DNA of 64,000 bases from a virus. This document shows, piece by piece, positions 17,882-28,600 of this stretch (position 1 is the first letter of the stretch; the number at the start of each line of letters is the position of its first letter). Location of the stretch: positions 1 to 64,000 of the IMG/VR virus record IMGVR_UViG_3300025127_000001. One strand, 5' to 3'. Below the pieces are notes generated by a model. The model searched no databases. It was not told the DNA's origin and saw only the letters and a program-made list of their open reading frames with translations. The position numbers were made by a program, and so were the translations under genes.

Positions 17882-19543
17882 ATGGGATATATAGTTGAAG
17901 TAAAATATTTTAATACCTTTTTATTAAAAAGAGTTATGAATGAAGCTGGTACTAGAGGTCATTGGCCTAACCTAGTTACAGCTACAGGCGCTAATAATTA
18001 TCCTACAAAGCTACAGTTTAACTTAAATGCTGGTACTGGTGGTGTTAGTGGGCAAGCAGAAACTAACCAAACTATAGTACCTGTTGGAGCTACTAGTTTT
18101 TTAGTAACAAATCCAACTGGAAACATTGTTGTTGGAGCTAGAATAGATTCTCAAACAGCTGGTATACCTTCATTTACAACTGTGTCTAGTATAACTACAA
18201 ACGCGCAAGGTGATATTACAGGTATATCTATAAGCCAACAAATAACACAAAACTTACCTAATGGTACTGTTTTAAACTTTACATTTCCTATATCCGAAAA
18301 CAACTGGGCTATTGAAGAATCAAGAATACGAGGTGGTTATAATAACACATCGACTGATTATGGTGTAAAAGCTTATTTGGTAGAAGAAGAACCTAACGCT
18401 GCATTAAGAGGCAACTCATTAATATACTCTGGTATATTTAATTCTAGAACAGGTATAAATCAAACCAACGTATTTAATGTTGGTGAAGAAATAACTAAGT
18501 CAGCAGATCCAGCTAATGGTACTATACAAAAATTATACGCTGAAGATACTAACTTAATTATATTCCAGGAAAACAAAGTAAGTAGAGCTCTTATAGATAA
18601 AGACGCTATATACAATGCTGAAGGTGGTGGTAACGTTACTTCTGTCAACACAACAATAGGTACAATACAACCGTACGCTGGTAACTACGGTATCAGTAAT
18701 AACCCTGAAAGTTTTGCTGTATATGGTTATAGAAAATACTTTACCGATAAAGATAGAAATGCTGTACTTAGATTATCAATGGACGGTATTACTGAAATAT
18801 CTAACTATGGTATGTATGATTATTTTAGAGATGAGCTAAGTAGTTTAGGTAGTGGTAAGGCAATAGGCGGTTGGGATATACACAACAAAATGTATACAGT
18901 ATCATTACAATATTCTACAGCTGCAGGTGAAACAACTAGAACTCTTGCTTTTGATGAGCAAGTTAATGGTTGGCCTAGTTTCTTTAGCTATAAACCAGAT
19001 AATTTATTTTGGCTAAACAATGGTTTTTATTCTACAACAGGTCAATATGTATATAAGCATTATTCTAACAATGTAAACCCTGGTAATTTTTATGGATATG
19101 ATCATAAATCTTCTATAACTTTTATATTTAATCCTAAGGTTAGTGTATCTAAGTTATTTAAAACTATAAATTATGAAGGAGATAGTGGTTGGACTGTTAG
19201 TAATATAACAACATCTGAAAACGATAGTGGTAATAGTATATACAGTTATGTTGAAGGTGCTTATGATAGTAGTAATCCACCTGTAACAGGTAACGCGGCT
19301 TTCGCTGCTACAGCTAATCAACCAATTAGATTTGCTGGTTTTATGAAACAAGAAGGTAAATATAAAGCGGAAATAAAAAACATAAGTTCTGCTACATACG
19401 GTGAGATAAGGTTTGGAGTAAGCATGACAGGGGTAAAAGGTTACTATTCTACTGTAACTATAGAAACAGATAGTGTCACTAGCCCGTCAACAGTTAAAGA
19501 ATTATTTGCTGTATCTAGTGAGTATGTAGAATCATATTACTAA
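17882..19543 (+). CDS. Tail stabilisation / nozzle-associated protein
   Basis: A 553-residue protein starting two bases after the giant nozzle-like gene. Residues 205-320 hold an element (KLYAEDTNLIIFQENKVSRA, then YGISNNPESFAVYGYRKYF and MDGITEISNYGMYDYFRD) that I associate with beta-propeller stabilisation proteins of podoviruses and crAss-like phages. The C-terminus is beta-rich. It and the previous gene may be two halves of what is one gp10/gp12-like protein in other phages. Confidence 0.65.
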   Translation: MGYIVEVKYFNTFLLKRVMNEAGTRGHWPNLVTATGANNYPTKLQFNLNAGTGGVSGQAETNQTIVPVGATSFLVTNPTGNIVVGARIDSQTAGIPSFTTVSSITTNAQGDITGISISQQITQNLPNGTVLNFTFPISENNWAIEESRIRGGYNNTSTDYGVKAYLVEEEPNAALRGNSLIYSGIFNSRTGINQTNVFNVGEEITKSADPANGTIQKLYAEDTNLIIFQENKVSRALIDKDAIYNAEGGGNVTSVNTTIGTIQPYAGNYGISNNPESFAVYGYRKYFTDKDRNAVLRLSMDGITEISNYGMYDYFRDELSSLGSGKAIGGWDIHNKMYTVSLQYSTAAGETTRTLAFDEQVNGWPSFFSYKPDNLFWLNNGFYSTTGQYVYKHYSNNVNPGNFYGYDHKSSITFIFNPKVSVSKLFKTINYEGDSGWTVSNITTSENDSGNSIYSYVEGAYDSSNPPVTGNAAFAATANQPIRFAGFMKQEGKYKAEIKNISSATYGEIRFGVSMTGVKGYYSTVTIETDSVTSPSTVKELFAVSSEYVESYY

Positions 19544-19552
19544 TTTAATTTA

Positions 19553-19948
19553 ATGGAAATAAGAAGAATTAAAGAATCTGACTTTAATACTATTGGACAG
19601 TGGTGGATAGATCATGGTGGTAAAATACCTGATAAAGAGTTCTTACCACATGAAGGTACCGGTGGATTTATAGTTAGTTCAAAAGAAAAAGATATTGCTG
19701 CAGGGTATTTATATTTTACCAATGCTAGTATAGCATATGTAGATTTTTTAATATCAGACAAGCATTATAAAGAAAAAGATAAACACGATGCTATAGTTTA
19801 TCTTATAGATTTTATGGTTAAACTAGGTTTAAAAAGAGGTTGTAAATTTGTTTGGGCAACTTCTAAAATAAGCGGAGTTGTAAACAAATGTAAAGAACTA
19901 GGTTATGACTTAATAAAAGGTCATACATTAATATATAAACACAAATAA
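19553..19948 (+). CDS. GNAT-like acetyltransferase-fold protein
   Basis: A 131-residue protein with the order of secondary structure of GNAT enzymes: N-terminal strand-helix (RRIKESDFNTIGQWW), strands around IAAGYLYF and SIAYVDFLIS, a helix starting KDKHDAIVYLIDFMVKLG, then KFVWATS and a helix ending CKELGYDLIKG. GNAT-like genes often sit among structural genes of marine phages, possibly modifying virion or host proteins. The acetyl-CoA loop is not clearly canonical, so activity is unproven. Confidence 0.65.
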   Translation: MEIRRIKESDFNTIGQWWIDHGGKIPDKEFLPHEGTGGFIVSSKEKDIAAGYLYFTNASIAYVDFLISDKHYKEKDKHDAIVYLIDFMVKLGLKRGCKFVWATSKISGVVNKCKELGYDLIKGHTLIYKHK

Positions 19949-19949
19949 T

Positions 19950-20657
19950 ATGGGAGGAGTAGGATCAACTATTGGTGGTATCATCGGTGGTATATCTGCT
20001 AAAAATGAAGCCGATAGAGCTTATCGTTCAGCGTCTCAAGAGCAAGCAAGACGTGAAGCAGAATTAAACTCGCTTGAAGCAAGTAGACAGCCTATTGTTA
20101 ATCCTTATGCTAACTATTCAGACCTTAGTGATATGGCTGCTAATCTTGGTGACATGGTTAGTAATCCTTTTGCTAACATGGGTGTTGCTACTCAAGCTGC
20201 TAAAATGCAAGCAGAAGAAGCTGATATATCTTTAGCTAATACTTTAGACACATTACGAGCTACAGGTGCTGGAGCGGGTGGTGCAACTGCATTAGCTCAA
20301 GCCGCATTAAGAAGTAAGAAAGGCGTTGCTGCTAGTATAGAACAACAAGAAGCTCAAAACGAAAAGCTAGCTGCACAAGGACAACAAAATATGGAACGTA
20401 TGCAAATGCAAGAAGCTCAACGTGTACAAGCTATACAAATATCAGAAGGTCAAAGATTACAGGCTGGCGAAGCAGCTGGTGCTGATTATACGTTCAGAGC
20501 TCGTGAAGGTAGAGAGGTAGCTAAAATGGATAGAGTTGCTGGATTAGCAGACAGAGCGTATTACGAAAAAAGAGAAGCTAAAGCCGCTAGCCAAGCAGCG
20601 TTTGGTAACATCATGAGTGGTGTAGGTGGTTTAGCAGATTCATTATTTCCAGGTTAA
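19950..20657 (+). CDS. Small internal virion protein (T7 gp14-like architecture)
   Basis: A 235-residue protein with an N-terminal glycine-zipper (GGVGSTIGGIIGGISA), a long Ala/Gln/Glu coiled coil at about 20-215 and a short Gly-rich end. This layout matches ejected pore proteins such as T7 gp14. Two larger internal virion candidates follow in the same order as T7 gp15 and gp16. It would insert into the outer membrane during DNA ejection. The assignment is by architecture and gene order. Confidence 0.6.
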   Translation: MGGVGSTIGGIIGGISAKNEADRAYRSASQEQARREAELNSLEASRQPIVNPYANYSDLSDMAANLGDMVSNPFANMGVATQAAKMQAEEADISLANTLDTLRATGAGAGGATALAQAALRSKKGVAASIEQQEAQNEKLAAQGQQNMERMQMQEAQRVQAIQISEGQRLQAGEAAGADYTFRAREGREVAKMDRVAGLADRAYYEKREAKAASQAAFGNIMSGVGGLADSLFPG

Positions 20658-20667
20658 AAAATAAATT

Positions 20668-22644
20668 ATGAGTTATAGAGATCCGGCAAAGCCAACAGGA
20701 GTAAACCCTTACATGGTAGGAGTTCAACAATCTCAAGCATTAATAAATAGAGGTCTTAAGCAAATGGCAGCTACGCAAGAACGTAGACGTCAAGAGATAC
20801 AAGAGATGCAAGAGAGGGAATATAAAATTGATCAATGGAAAATTGGTCAAATAAATCAATTAAACAAACTTGAGGATATTCCTAACGTTGACCTATCTGT
20901 AAAGAACATGCTAGCTTCTCAAGTTAATTACGCAGCTCAAGCGCAAATGTATTTAGCTACTCAATTTGGTGATGATGAAAAAAGAGCTGAAGCTAGAGAT
21001 GTAATAACAAATTACCAAAGCTTACTAACAGAGACTGGTGAATTTGCTGGCAGCTGGGACGCGAACACTAAGTTATGGAATGATAAGTATTTATCATTAA
21101 ACCAACCGGGTGGAATACGTTTGGTTGGTGATCCGGGCACAGAAGAAGGTAGAAAAGAACTTAAAGAAAATCAGTGGCTACTAGACGTATTGTCTGGTAG
21201 ATTTAACCAAGGAACTTCAGTTGATGTAGTGTATGATCAAGACGCTAAAGACCTTAGAATGAACATTAAAGGCTCTGATATTAATGGAGAAAAATATGAT
21301 AAATCTATACTAGGTAAAGAGTGGTTGAAGCTTATGAACTCTGCAGATGGTTATGAGTTTATTGTTGATGTACCTAAAGGTCCAACTGTTATGATTGAAA
21401 AAATGCAGGCAATGACTAACAATGAAGGTGCTCCTATAATGAATCCAAATAAAGCTTTAGATGAAAGTCTTTATTTAAACAAACCTCAAGGTGATAAGCA
21501 AATGATAAACGCAAATGCTTTAAGAGGTTTATTAGTTGCTGAAGCAAATCAAATGGTTAGTGGTATTGTATTTGGTGCTAAAGGAAATCAAATGCCTGAA
21601 TCCTTTTATAATTATACTTTAAAACAAGCTACTGATAGTAATAGCTGGTCAAATAATTTTGTACCAGACGCAGAAGCTTTAGCTAACAAATGGAACGCTG
21701 ATAACGCAGAAGATATAAAAAACGGATTAAAAACAGCTAAGACAAGCGCTGATATTACTGTAGAACAATTAAGAGATATACTTATAGATCAAACAATAGC
21801 ATCGATACCTAACTTAGAAGTATTAGGTGAATATGATAATAACGGTGTTTTTCAACCTACACTAAAAGACGGTAAGAAACAATACTACTATAAGGTAGCT
21901 CCACAAAAACCTAAAGATGTAGACAAGCCAACATCAGCTGAAAGATCTGACAATGAAATTATAAATGCTGTTGATGTTGCTTATGATAAAGCTAACAATG
22001 CTGATCCTGAAACAGACCCTATGGATATTGTAAACTCTTTACAGAATATTAATGGTTATACTTTTGCGCCGTCAGAATCTGGTGATGCCTTAGTGTTTGA
22101 TGTATTTAAAGATCAAATGGTAACAAAAGACGGTGAAAGATCAGAACAACCAGTTTTAGTAGATCAGTTTACGTTAGGCGATCCAGATGAATATCAAAGA
22201 CTTATTAGAACATTAAATAAAGGTAGAATACCTACTACATCTGGTTATGACACTGTACCAAAATCTAGTCAATATGTAAATGATATGATTAAAGCTTTAG
22301 AAGGTAGTAGCTTAGATAAAATTATAGCAGATGTTGAAAAAGGTATTACTACAACAGATATAGGTGAAACTGAAATGATGGGTGTATTGAACAATTTAAA
22401 TGTTAATGTTAAAGGTTCTGATGGTAAAAGAAGTAAAGCTTCATTTAAAGAATTATTAGAAGACGCTGGTATTACATACCGTGAAGCTGTAGCTGGTAGT
22501 GATCAAATAGGTTTTGAAGGACCAGACGGTTTAACAAAAATAAAAATAGACGAAAACTTTTTAGATAATTTAATTAAGTATTTAAGAGACTCGCTAGGTG
22601 CAGCTGACGCTAAATCTTTAATAGAGAAGTATCTACAAAAATAA
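20668..22644 (+). CDS. Internal virion protein (T7 gp15-like position)
   Basis: A 658-residue, largely helical and charged protein between the gp14-like gene and the giant polyvalent gene. The first 70 residues are Gln/Arg/Glu-rich coiled coil. No enzymatic motif is visible. By gene order it would be the middle ejection protein that forms a periplasmic tube. Codon use matches its neighbours. Confidence 0.6.
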   Translation: MSYRDPAKPTGVNPYMVGVQQSQALINRGLKQMAATQERRRQEIQEMQEREYKIDQWKIGQINQLNKLEDIPNVDLSVKNMLASQVNYAAQAQMYLATQFGDDEKRAEARDVITNYQSLLTETGEFAGSWDANTKLWNDKYLSLNQPGGIRLVGDPGTEEGRKELKENQWLLDVLSGRFNQGTSVDVVYDQDAKDLRMNIKGSDINGEKYDKSILGKEWLKLMNSADGYEFIVDVPKGPTVMIEKMQAMTNNEGAPIMNPNKALDESLYLNKPQGDKQMINANALRGLLVAEANQMVSGIVFGAKGNQMPESFYNYTLKQATDSNSWSNNFVPDAEALANKWNADNAEDIKNGLKTAKTSADITVEQLRDILIDQTIASIPNLEVLGEYDNNGVFQPTLKDGKKQYYYKVAPQKPKDVDKPTSAERSDNEIINAVDVAYDKANNADPETDPMDIVNSLQNINGYTFAPSESGDALVFDVFKDQMVTKDGERSEQPVLVDQFTLGDPDEYQRLIRTLNKGRIPTTSGYDTVPKSSQYVNDMIKALEGSSLDKIIADVEKGITTTDIGETEMMGVLNNLNVNVKGSDGKRSKASFKELLEDAGITYREAVAGSDQIGFEGPDGLTKIKIDENFLDNLIKYLRDSLGAADAKSLIEKYLQK

Positions 22645-22653
22645 CAATAAAAT

Positions 22654-25600
22654 ATGGAAGAGCTAGAAGTTATTGTACAACGTATGATTGACGCTGGAGA
22701 ACCTGAAGAAAATATTAAACTAGTAATAGAAGAATATAGTAGAAGACAGGGAAAGCTAGCAGGTGTTGCGGAGACGGATGCAACTGTAGCACCGGAGCCA
22801 ATAGCATCCGAGAGTACGGGATCAAACTTGGAAGATGGTTCTTTGGATTTAGATATAAAAGATAGATCTATACCTAAAACTCCTCAAGGTGAATTAGTTT
22901 ATGGTGATCAAAGAAGTTTTGATCAACAGATTATTGATTTCCAAAAGAACTATAATGACGCTATATTAGGTCAAGGTAAATATTCTTTTTTAGCTGATAA
23001 ACCTAAAGCAGATAGATTACTTTTTGCTGATAAAATGGTTTCTAAACCTAGATACTTTAGCTCTGTTTATAACAAGTCTAAAGACAAGTATGAGGTTAAG
23101 CCAAGTAAAGGTATGTATGATAGAATATCTAGTTACTTACCTGATGACTTTAATTTATACGATACACCTGAGCAATTTAATCAAGCGTTAGAAGATGGTA
23201 GAGCTCAAGCTCTACAACAAGATCCTATTGTAACTCAAATGTTAGAATCAAGATCTGCTTTGATGTCTGACGATTATAAAGAGTGGGAAGCTAACAAACG
23301 TAATGAATGGGATTTAACTACAGAAGAAGGTGTTATAGCTGCTAATAAAGAAGCTAATGAATGGTTTTTAAAAAATATAGTTGAACCTGTAGAAAACTCT
23401 CAAACATTTAAAAGAGTGTTTAACGAGTACACAGACGTTACTGAAGCTATAATGGGTGAAAGACATGTGGGTTATGGTAGAAGTAAAGATCCGTTTTTAA
23501 GCAAAGACCCTAGTTCTTTACGTGAAGGCTGGAGGAAAGGTTGGAAACAATTTGGTTTAGGTTTTGAGAAAGCTGGTTTAAGTGCTGAGCATGGCGCGCT
23601 AGAAGATTATCTTGTAGAATTAAACGGCTTGCTAGATAAAGATCCAAATGAAGAAGTAAGAGTTAAACAAAAAGCTTCTATGCCTGCAAGTGCTTATGGT
23701 GCTGTATCAATAAAACCAGATAGAAGACTTACTGCTGAGGAAAGATCTAAAGAGTTGATAGATCTTATTCTACAAACACAAGATAATATTAAGGGTAAAG
23801 TAAAAAACATAGCAGGTAAAGAAGCTGAATTAGGTTTATATAGAGCACCTGATTATGATGATGGTATTAGTTTAGAAGACATACTTTTAACAACAGGTGA
23901 AGCAGGTTCTAGTTTAGTTGTTGTTGGTGGATCAGCTGCGCTAAGTCCATTTACTGGAGGAGCTAGTGGTGTGCTTGGTTTAACAGCTATGTTTGGTAGT
24001 ATATATGGTCAGAACTATTATGATACTATATTACAAGGTTTAAAGGAAGACGGTATAGATGCTTCAAACCCTGAATTTGATAAACTAGTTGCTGAAGCTA
24101 TTAGTGAAGGTAAATATGCGAATAGAGCTGAAGTCGCTGGGTTTGCAGCTGTAGAAACTGGACTAGAAAGACTTGGTGCAGCTCCGCTTGTAAAAAACTT
24201 TATTAAGTCTATAGGACTTGGAACGTTAAACAAGAAAACATCTGCATCGTTATTTAGAAACCAATGGAAACAGTTTGCTAAAAACGCTCCACAAAACGTT
24301 AGAGCTGTTGGTACATCTGGTTTAAGAGAAGCTGGAACTGAAGCTGGTCAAGCTGGTGTATCTCAATTAAGTAAAGGTATACAGTTAGCAGATGATTTTG
24401 AAAACATAACTGCTACAAGTTATTTTGATCCAGCTGAAATAAGAGATAATGCTATAGCTGGTGGTATAGTTGGTGTTGTTACTCTTGGCGGTGGTAAGGT
24501 TGCTGGTCAAGCAACTATTGAATCTAGACAGTTATATAGAACTGCAGCAACAAGATTTAATTCAAGAGACGCAGAAAGTATTAAAATAGTAGAAGCTTAT
24601 TTTAAAAATCAAGAAAACAATTTAAAAGGAGATCTTGCTGCTAATAAAATAAATCAAGATCAATACGATAATCAAATGCAAGAGCTATCTAACGCTCGTA
24701 ATGCTGGTTACAATATACCTTCTAACTTTAGTATTGAAAACAAAGAAAGATCTTTTGATCTTATAATGGAACGAAACGGTTTAAACAAACAGCTTAAACA
24801 ACAAGACGATGCGCTTGCTCAACCTATAAAAGATCGTATAAAAGAAATAAATACAGAGCTTGCTGAGATAGGTAAGTCAGAGTTTAGTACACAAGTTATT
24901 GGTGGTGCTACTAAAATATCTAAAGCTCTTGATGTTCCTATAGAATATTTTAAAGATGACGCAGCTGTAACAAATAAGTTAAATGAACTTGAACAACAAG
25001 GTTATAATGTTGGTGATAAAAAAAATACTAACTTTGGTACTATTGTAGAAAATAGTGATGGTGATAAATTTATATTAATAAATCAAGCTAGAAACGAAGG
25101 TAAAGCTACAACAGAAGCTCATGAAGTTCTGCATGCTATATTATCACAAACAATAGGAACAGATGCAGAGCTTGCTAAAAAAATTGGTACATCGTTATTA
25201 AATGAGCTGACTACAAATAGTAAGATATTAGATTTAACAGATAACTTTGCTACACGTTTAGCTGGTTATGATTTAGAAAATAACCCACAAAACTTTGAAG
25301 AAGTATTAACACTGCTTAGCGAGGAGATGCTTGAAGGCAGAATTGTTTACAATGAAAGTGTTATGGAACGTATAGGTAGAATATTATCCGAAGCTTTTGC
25401 TAAGCTAACAGGTAAACCTATTACGTTTGAAAACGGTAAAGATGTATTTAACTTTGTAAGAGATTATAACAAAAGTGTTATAAAGGGTGAATTAACTGGC
25501 AGACAAAAAGCAGCCGCGGTAGAAGGTATACAAGTTGGAGATATTGATAGTGATGGTACAAGAGGACCATTAGCTTCTGGTACTGTAGTAGAAACAATTA

Positions 25601-28600
25601 ACAATATAATACCTGAAACTATAACTACAAAAGATCAGTTTCAGTCTGACCCAAGAGTTTTTGGAGATGCGTTTAAAGCTACAGAAAAAGGTGGTGTAAT
25701 ATACAACTATGTTAATTCAAGGTCTAGTAGTAAAGAGCAAGCTGATGGTACATTAAGAAGTATACAGGAAAGGTTATTAAACTACGACCCAGCAACAGGT
25801 AAATCATTTGCTGAATTTATTTTTTCTAACACTAACTTCGCTAGATTAGACGCTAACAAAGCTTTATTTAAAGAAAGCCAAAGACAAAGAACAGAAGGTA
25901 CTAGCATAGACAGTGAACAAGCTAGACAAGTTGTAGATCCATCGACAGTATCAGGACCAGCGGTTGATGTGACTGTAGACGAAAAGGTTACAACTAAAAT
26001 TGATCCATTAAGCTTTGAAAAAGTTACACCAGAAAAGCAAACTAAGATTAAAAATATAGTTGATATTAAGTCAGAGGACGTATCTAAGATCACACCTAAG
26101 GAACTTAATAATAGATACGCTGGTAAAGTTGCAGAAGTAATATTTGAAGTTCCTGAAACTAAAATTACCGACGCAAAGAAAAACTTAACTTACGCTAAAA
26201 AAATAGTAAAAGGAGTACAAGAAAAGTCTGAAGCTGGTAATATACAAGAGTTTTTTAGAGTTGGTCAAAACATGAAAAACTTTATTAAGATATTACCTGA
26301 GTTTAATGTAGCGCAAAATGAGGGTGATATATCTGATGTGGGTATTGAAGGTGAGAGTATAGCTGTAGACCCAACTGTTAAAGGTGTTTCTGTAGGTATT
26401 AACAATAGGTTGTTAAATTATTTCTACGAAGACTTTGTAGATCCAACAGGTGCTATTACTACACCAGGTGGAAGGAGTAAAGGTTTAACTAGTCAAACAA
26501 AAGTTAAAAGATTAAAGCCTGAGTTTAGAAATCCTACACAAGAAGTTATAGATCAGGTTAAAGTAGATATAGGTATTACACCTCGTGGAGAGCTTAATCA
26601 ATATGACAGAAGTATAGGTCAGATGTTAAAGGGAATGGCGAAACTTCAGGCGCAAAATACTGTAAGCAGGGCGGCCCGCCAAAAAGTAAAAGCACTTCCT
26701 GGTATTGAGCAAACGAAAAAACGCCAAACCGTGGCTAACATTACTAGTACAAAATCTAGAATTATGGCCTCACAAGTGTTTGAAGAAACACTTAATGACC
26801 TACAAAAAAGTGATGTAGCTACAGAATATGATGCTGCTAGAAATAATAAGATATGGAAGCGTATAGCTAAAGATGTGGGTGTAGATTTTATTGAAGCAAC
26901 TAACGAAGCTGATAGAGTTAAGTTCAAAGCTTTTGTATTAGAGAAATTACCTAAATATCTACCACAAGCTTTCTTTACACCAGGCACTTTTGCTGGCGCC
27001 GGTAAGTCTGGTTATAAAAGAAACTTTTTCTTTTTAAGTAAAGATGAATTAACAGACTTAATACGAGGAGTAGAGTTTGCAAAAGAAAACAAAGCTATTA
27101 CGGCCGCTGTTACTAAAACCAATATTACCACTGGCACGGGTAAAAATAGAAAAGTATCTAACGTCGCTATGCGTAGGTTTGAAGATGGTACTATAGCTAA
27201 AGAAAATAAATTAAAACAAAAAGGTTTAGAAGATATATTTTTAGCTCTTGAAAAGATGATGAAAGATGATAAGTCTACTATACCATTTGTTATATCATTA
27301 CTTAGTAGCACTAGTCAATATCAAGGGCATTTCATGAGAGCAGCATCACCATGGACCTTTATATCTAAAGATATAGAAAACGATGCTATTGTAGAAGAAC
27401 ACGTGTTACCTGCTAGTCTAGTTTCTAAGTATTTGTTTGCATCGGCATTAGAAGGTAAGATTAAAAAGAATTATCCTGATGTAAAGAAAAATTATTTTCA
27501 AGGTATACTGTCTGATACAAACGATAAGAAGTTAAAACTAAGAGGCGAATTTAATTATCAAAGTATGCCGCCTGCTGGTTGGCAGATGTCAGATAATATA
27601 TGGGCTAGATATTTTAATACCAATGTTGGTAATAATAATTTCGGTATAAGTCCTAGTGATATTGTTTTAATAAATAAAAAGACAATAGCTCAAGAACTAA
27701 ACATAGATCAATACGGTAACACAGTACCTAGAACATTTGCATCTCAACAAGAAAAAGCTTCTGAAAAAGATAACAAGATATTAGCTAAATCTATAAGACC
27801 AGTAAAAGCTAGTAAGTCTTTACCTACAAACTTATCGTTAAGTAAATTAGTAGACGAAGCTTTAAACAAAGCTAGAGATCCTAGAGCTTCTGAAAAAGGT
27901 ATTAGTGTATTTGATTTTGATGATACTGTAGCTACAAGTAAAAGTATGGTTATAGTTAATATGCCTAACGGTAATACTAAAAAAATTACTCCAGCTGAGT
28001 TTGCAAAACAACACAGCACACTAGAAGGGCAAGGGGCTAAGTTTGATTTTAGTGAGTTTAATAAAGTTGTTGATGGGAAGCCTGGGCCATTAGCTGCTAA
28101 AATGGAAAAAGCAATTAATAAGTTTGGAAACAAAGACGTATTTATACTTACAGCTAGACCACAAGAATCAGCTCAAGCTATATATGATTTTTTAAAAGGT
28201 ATAGGTTTAGAAATACCACTAGGTAATATAACAGGTTTGGCAGACGGAACACCACAAGCAAAGGCTAGATGGATAGTAGGTAAAGCAGCTGAAGGTTACA
28301 ATGACTTTTATTTTGCTGACGATGTATATAAAAATGTTAAAGCTGTACAAGACGCATTAAGTGTATTAGATGTTAAATCTAAAATAAGACAAGCTAGAAT
28401 ATTGGCAAGTAAAGATCTTGATAAAGACTTTAACGACATTATAGAAAACAAAACAGGTATTGCTTCTGAAAAAACTTATGGTCAAGTTAAAGGTGAAGTT
28501 GCTGGTAAAGATAAAGGTAGGTTTAATATATTTGTTCCACCGTCAGCTGAAGATTTCGTAGGTTTATTATACGCTACGTTAGGTAAAGGTAAAGTTGGTG

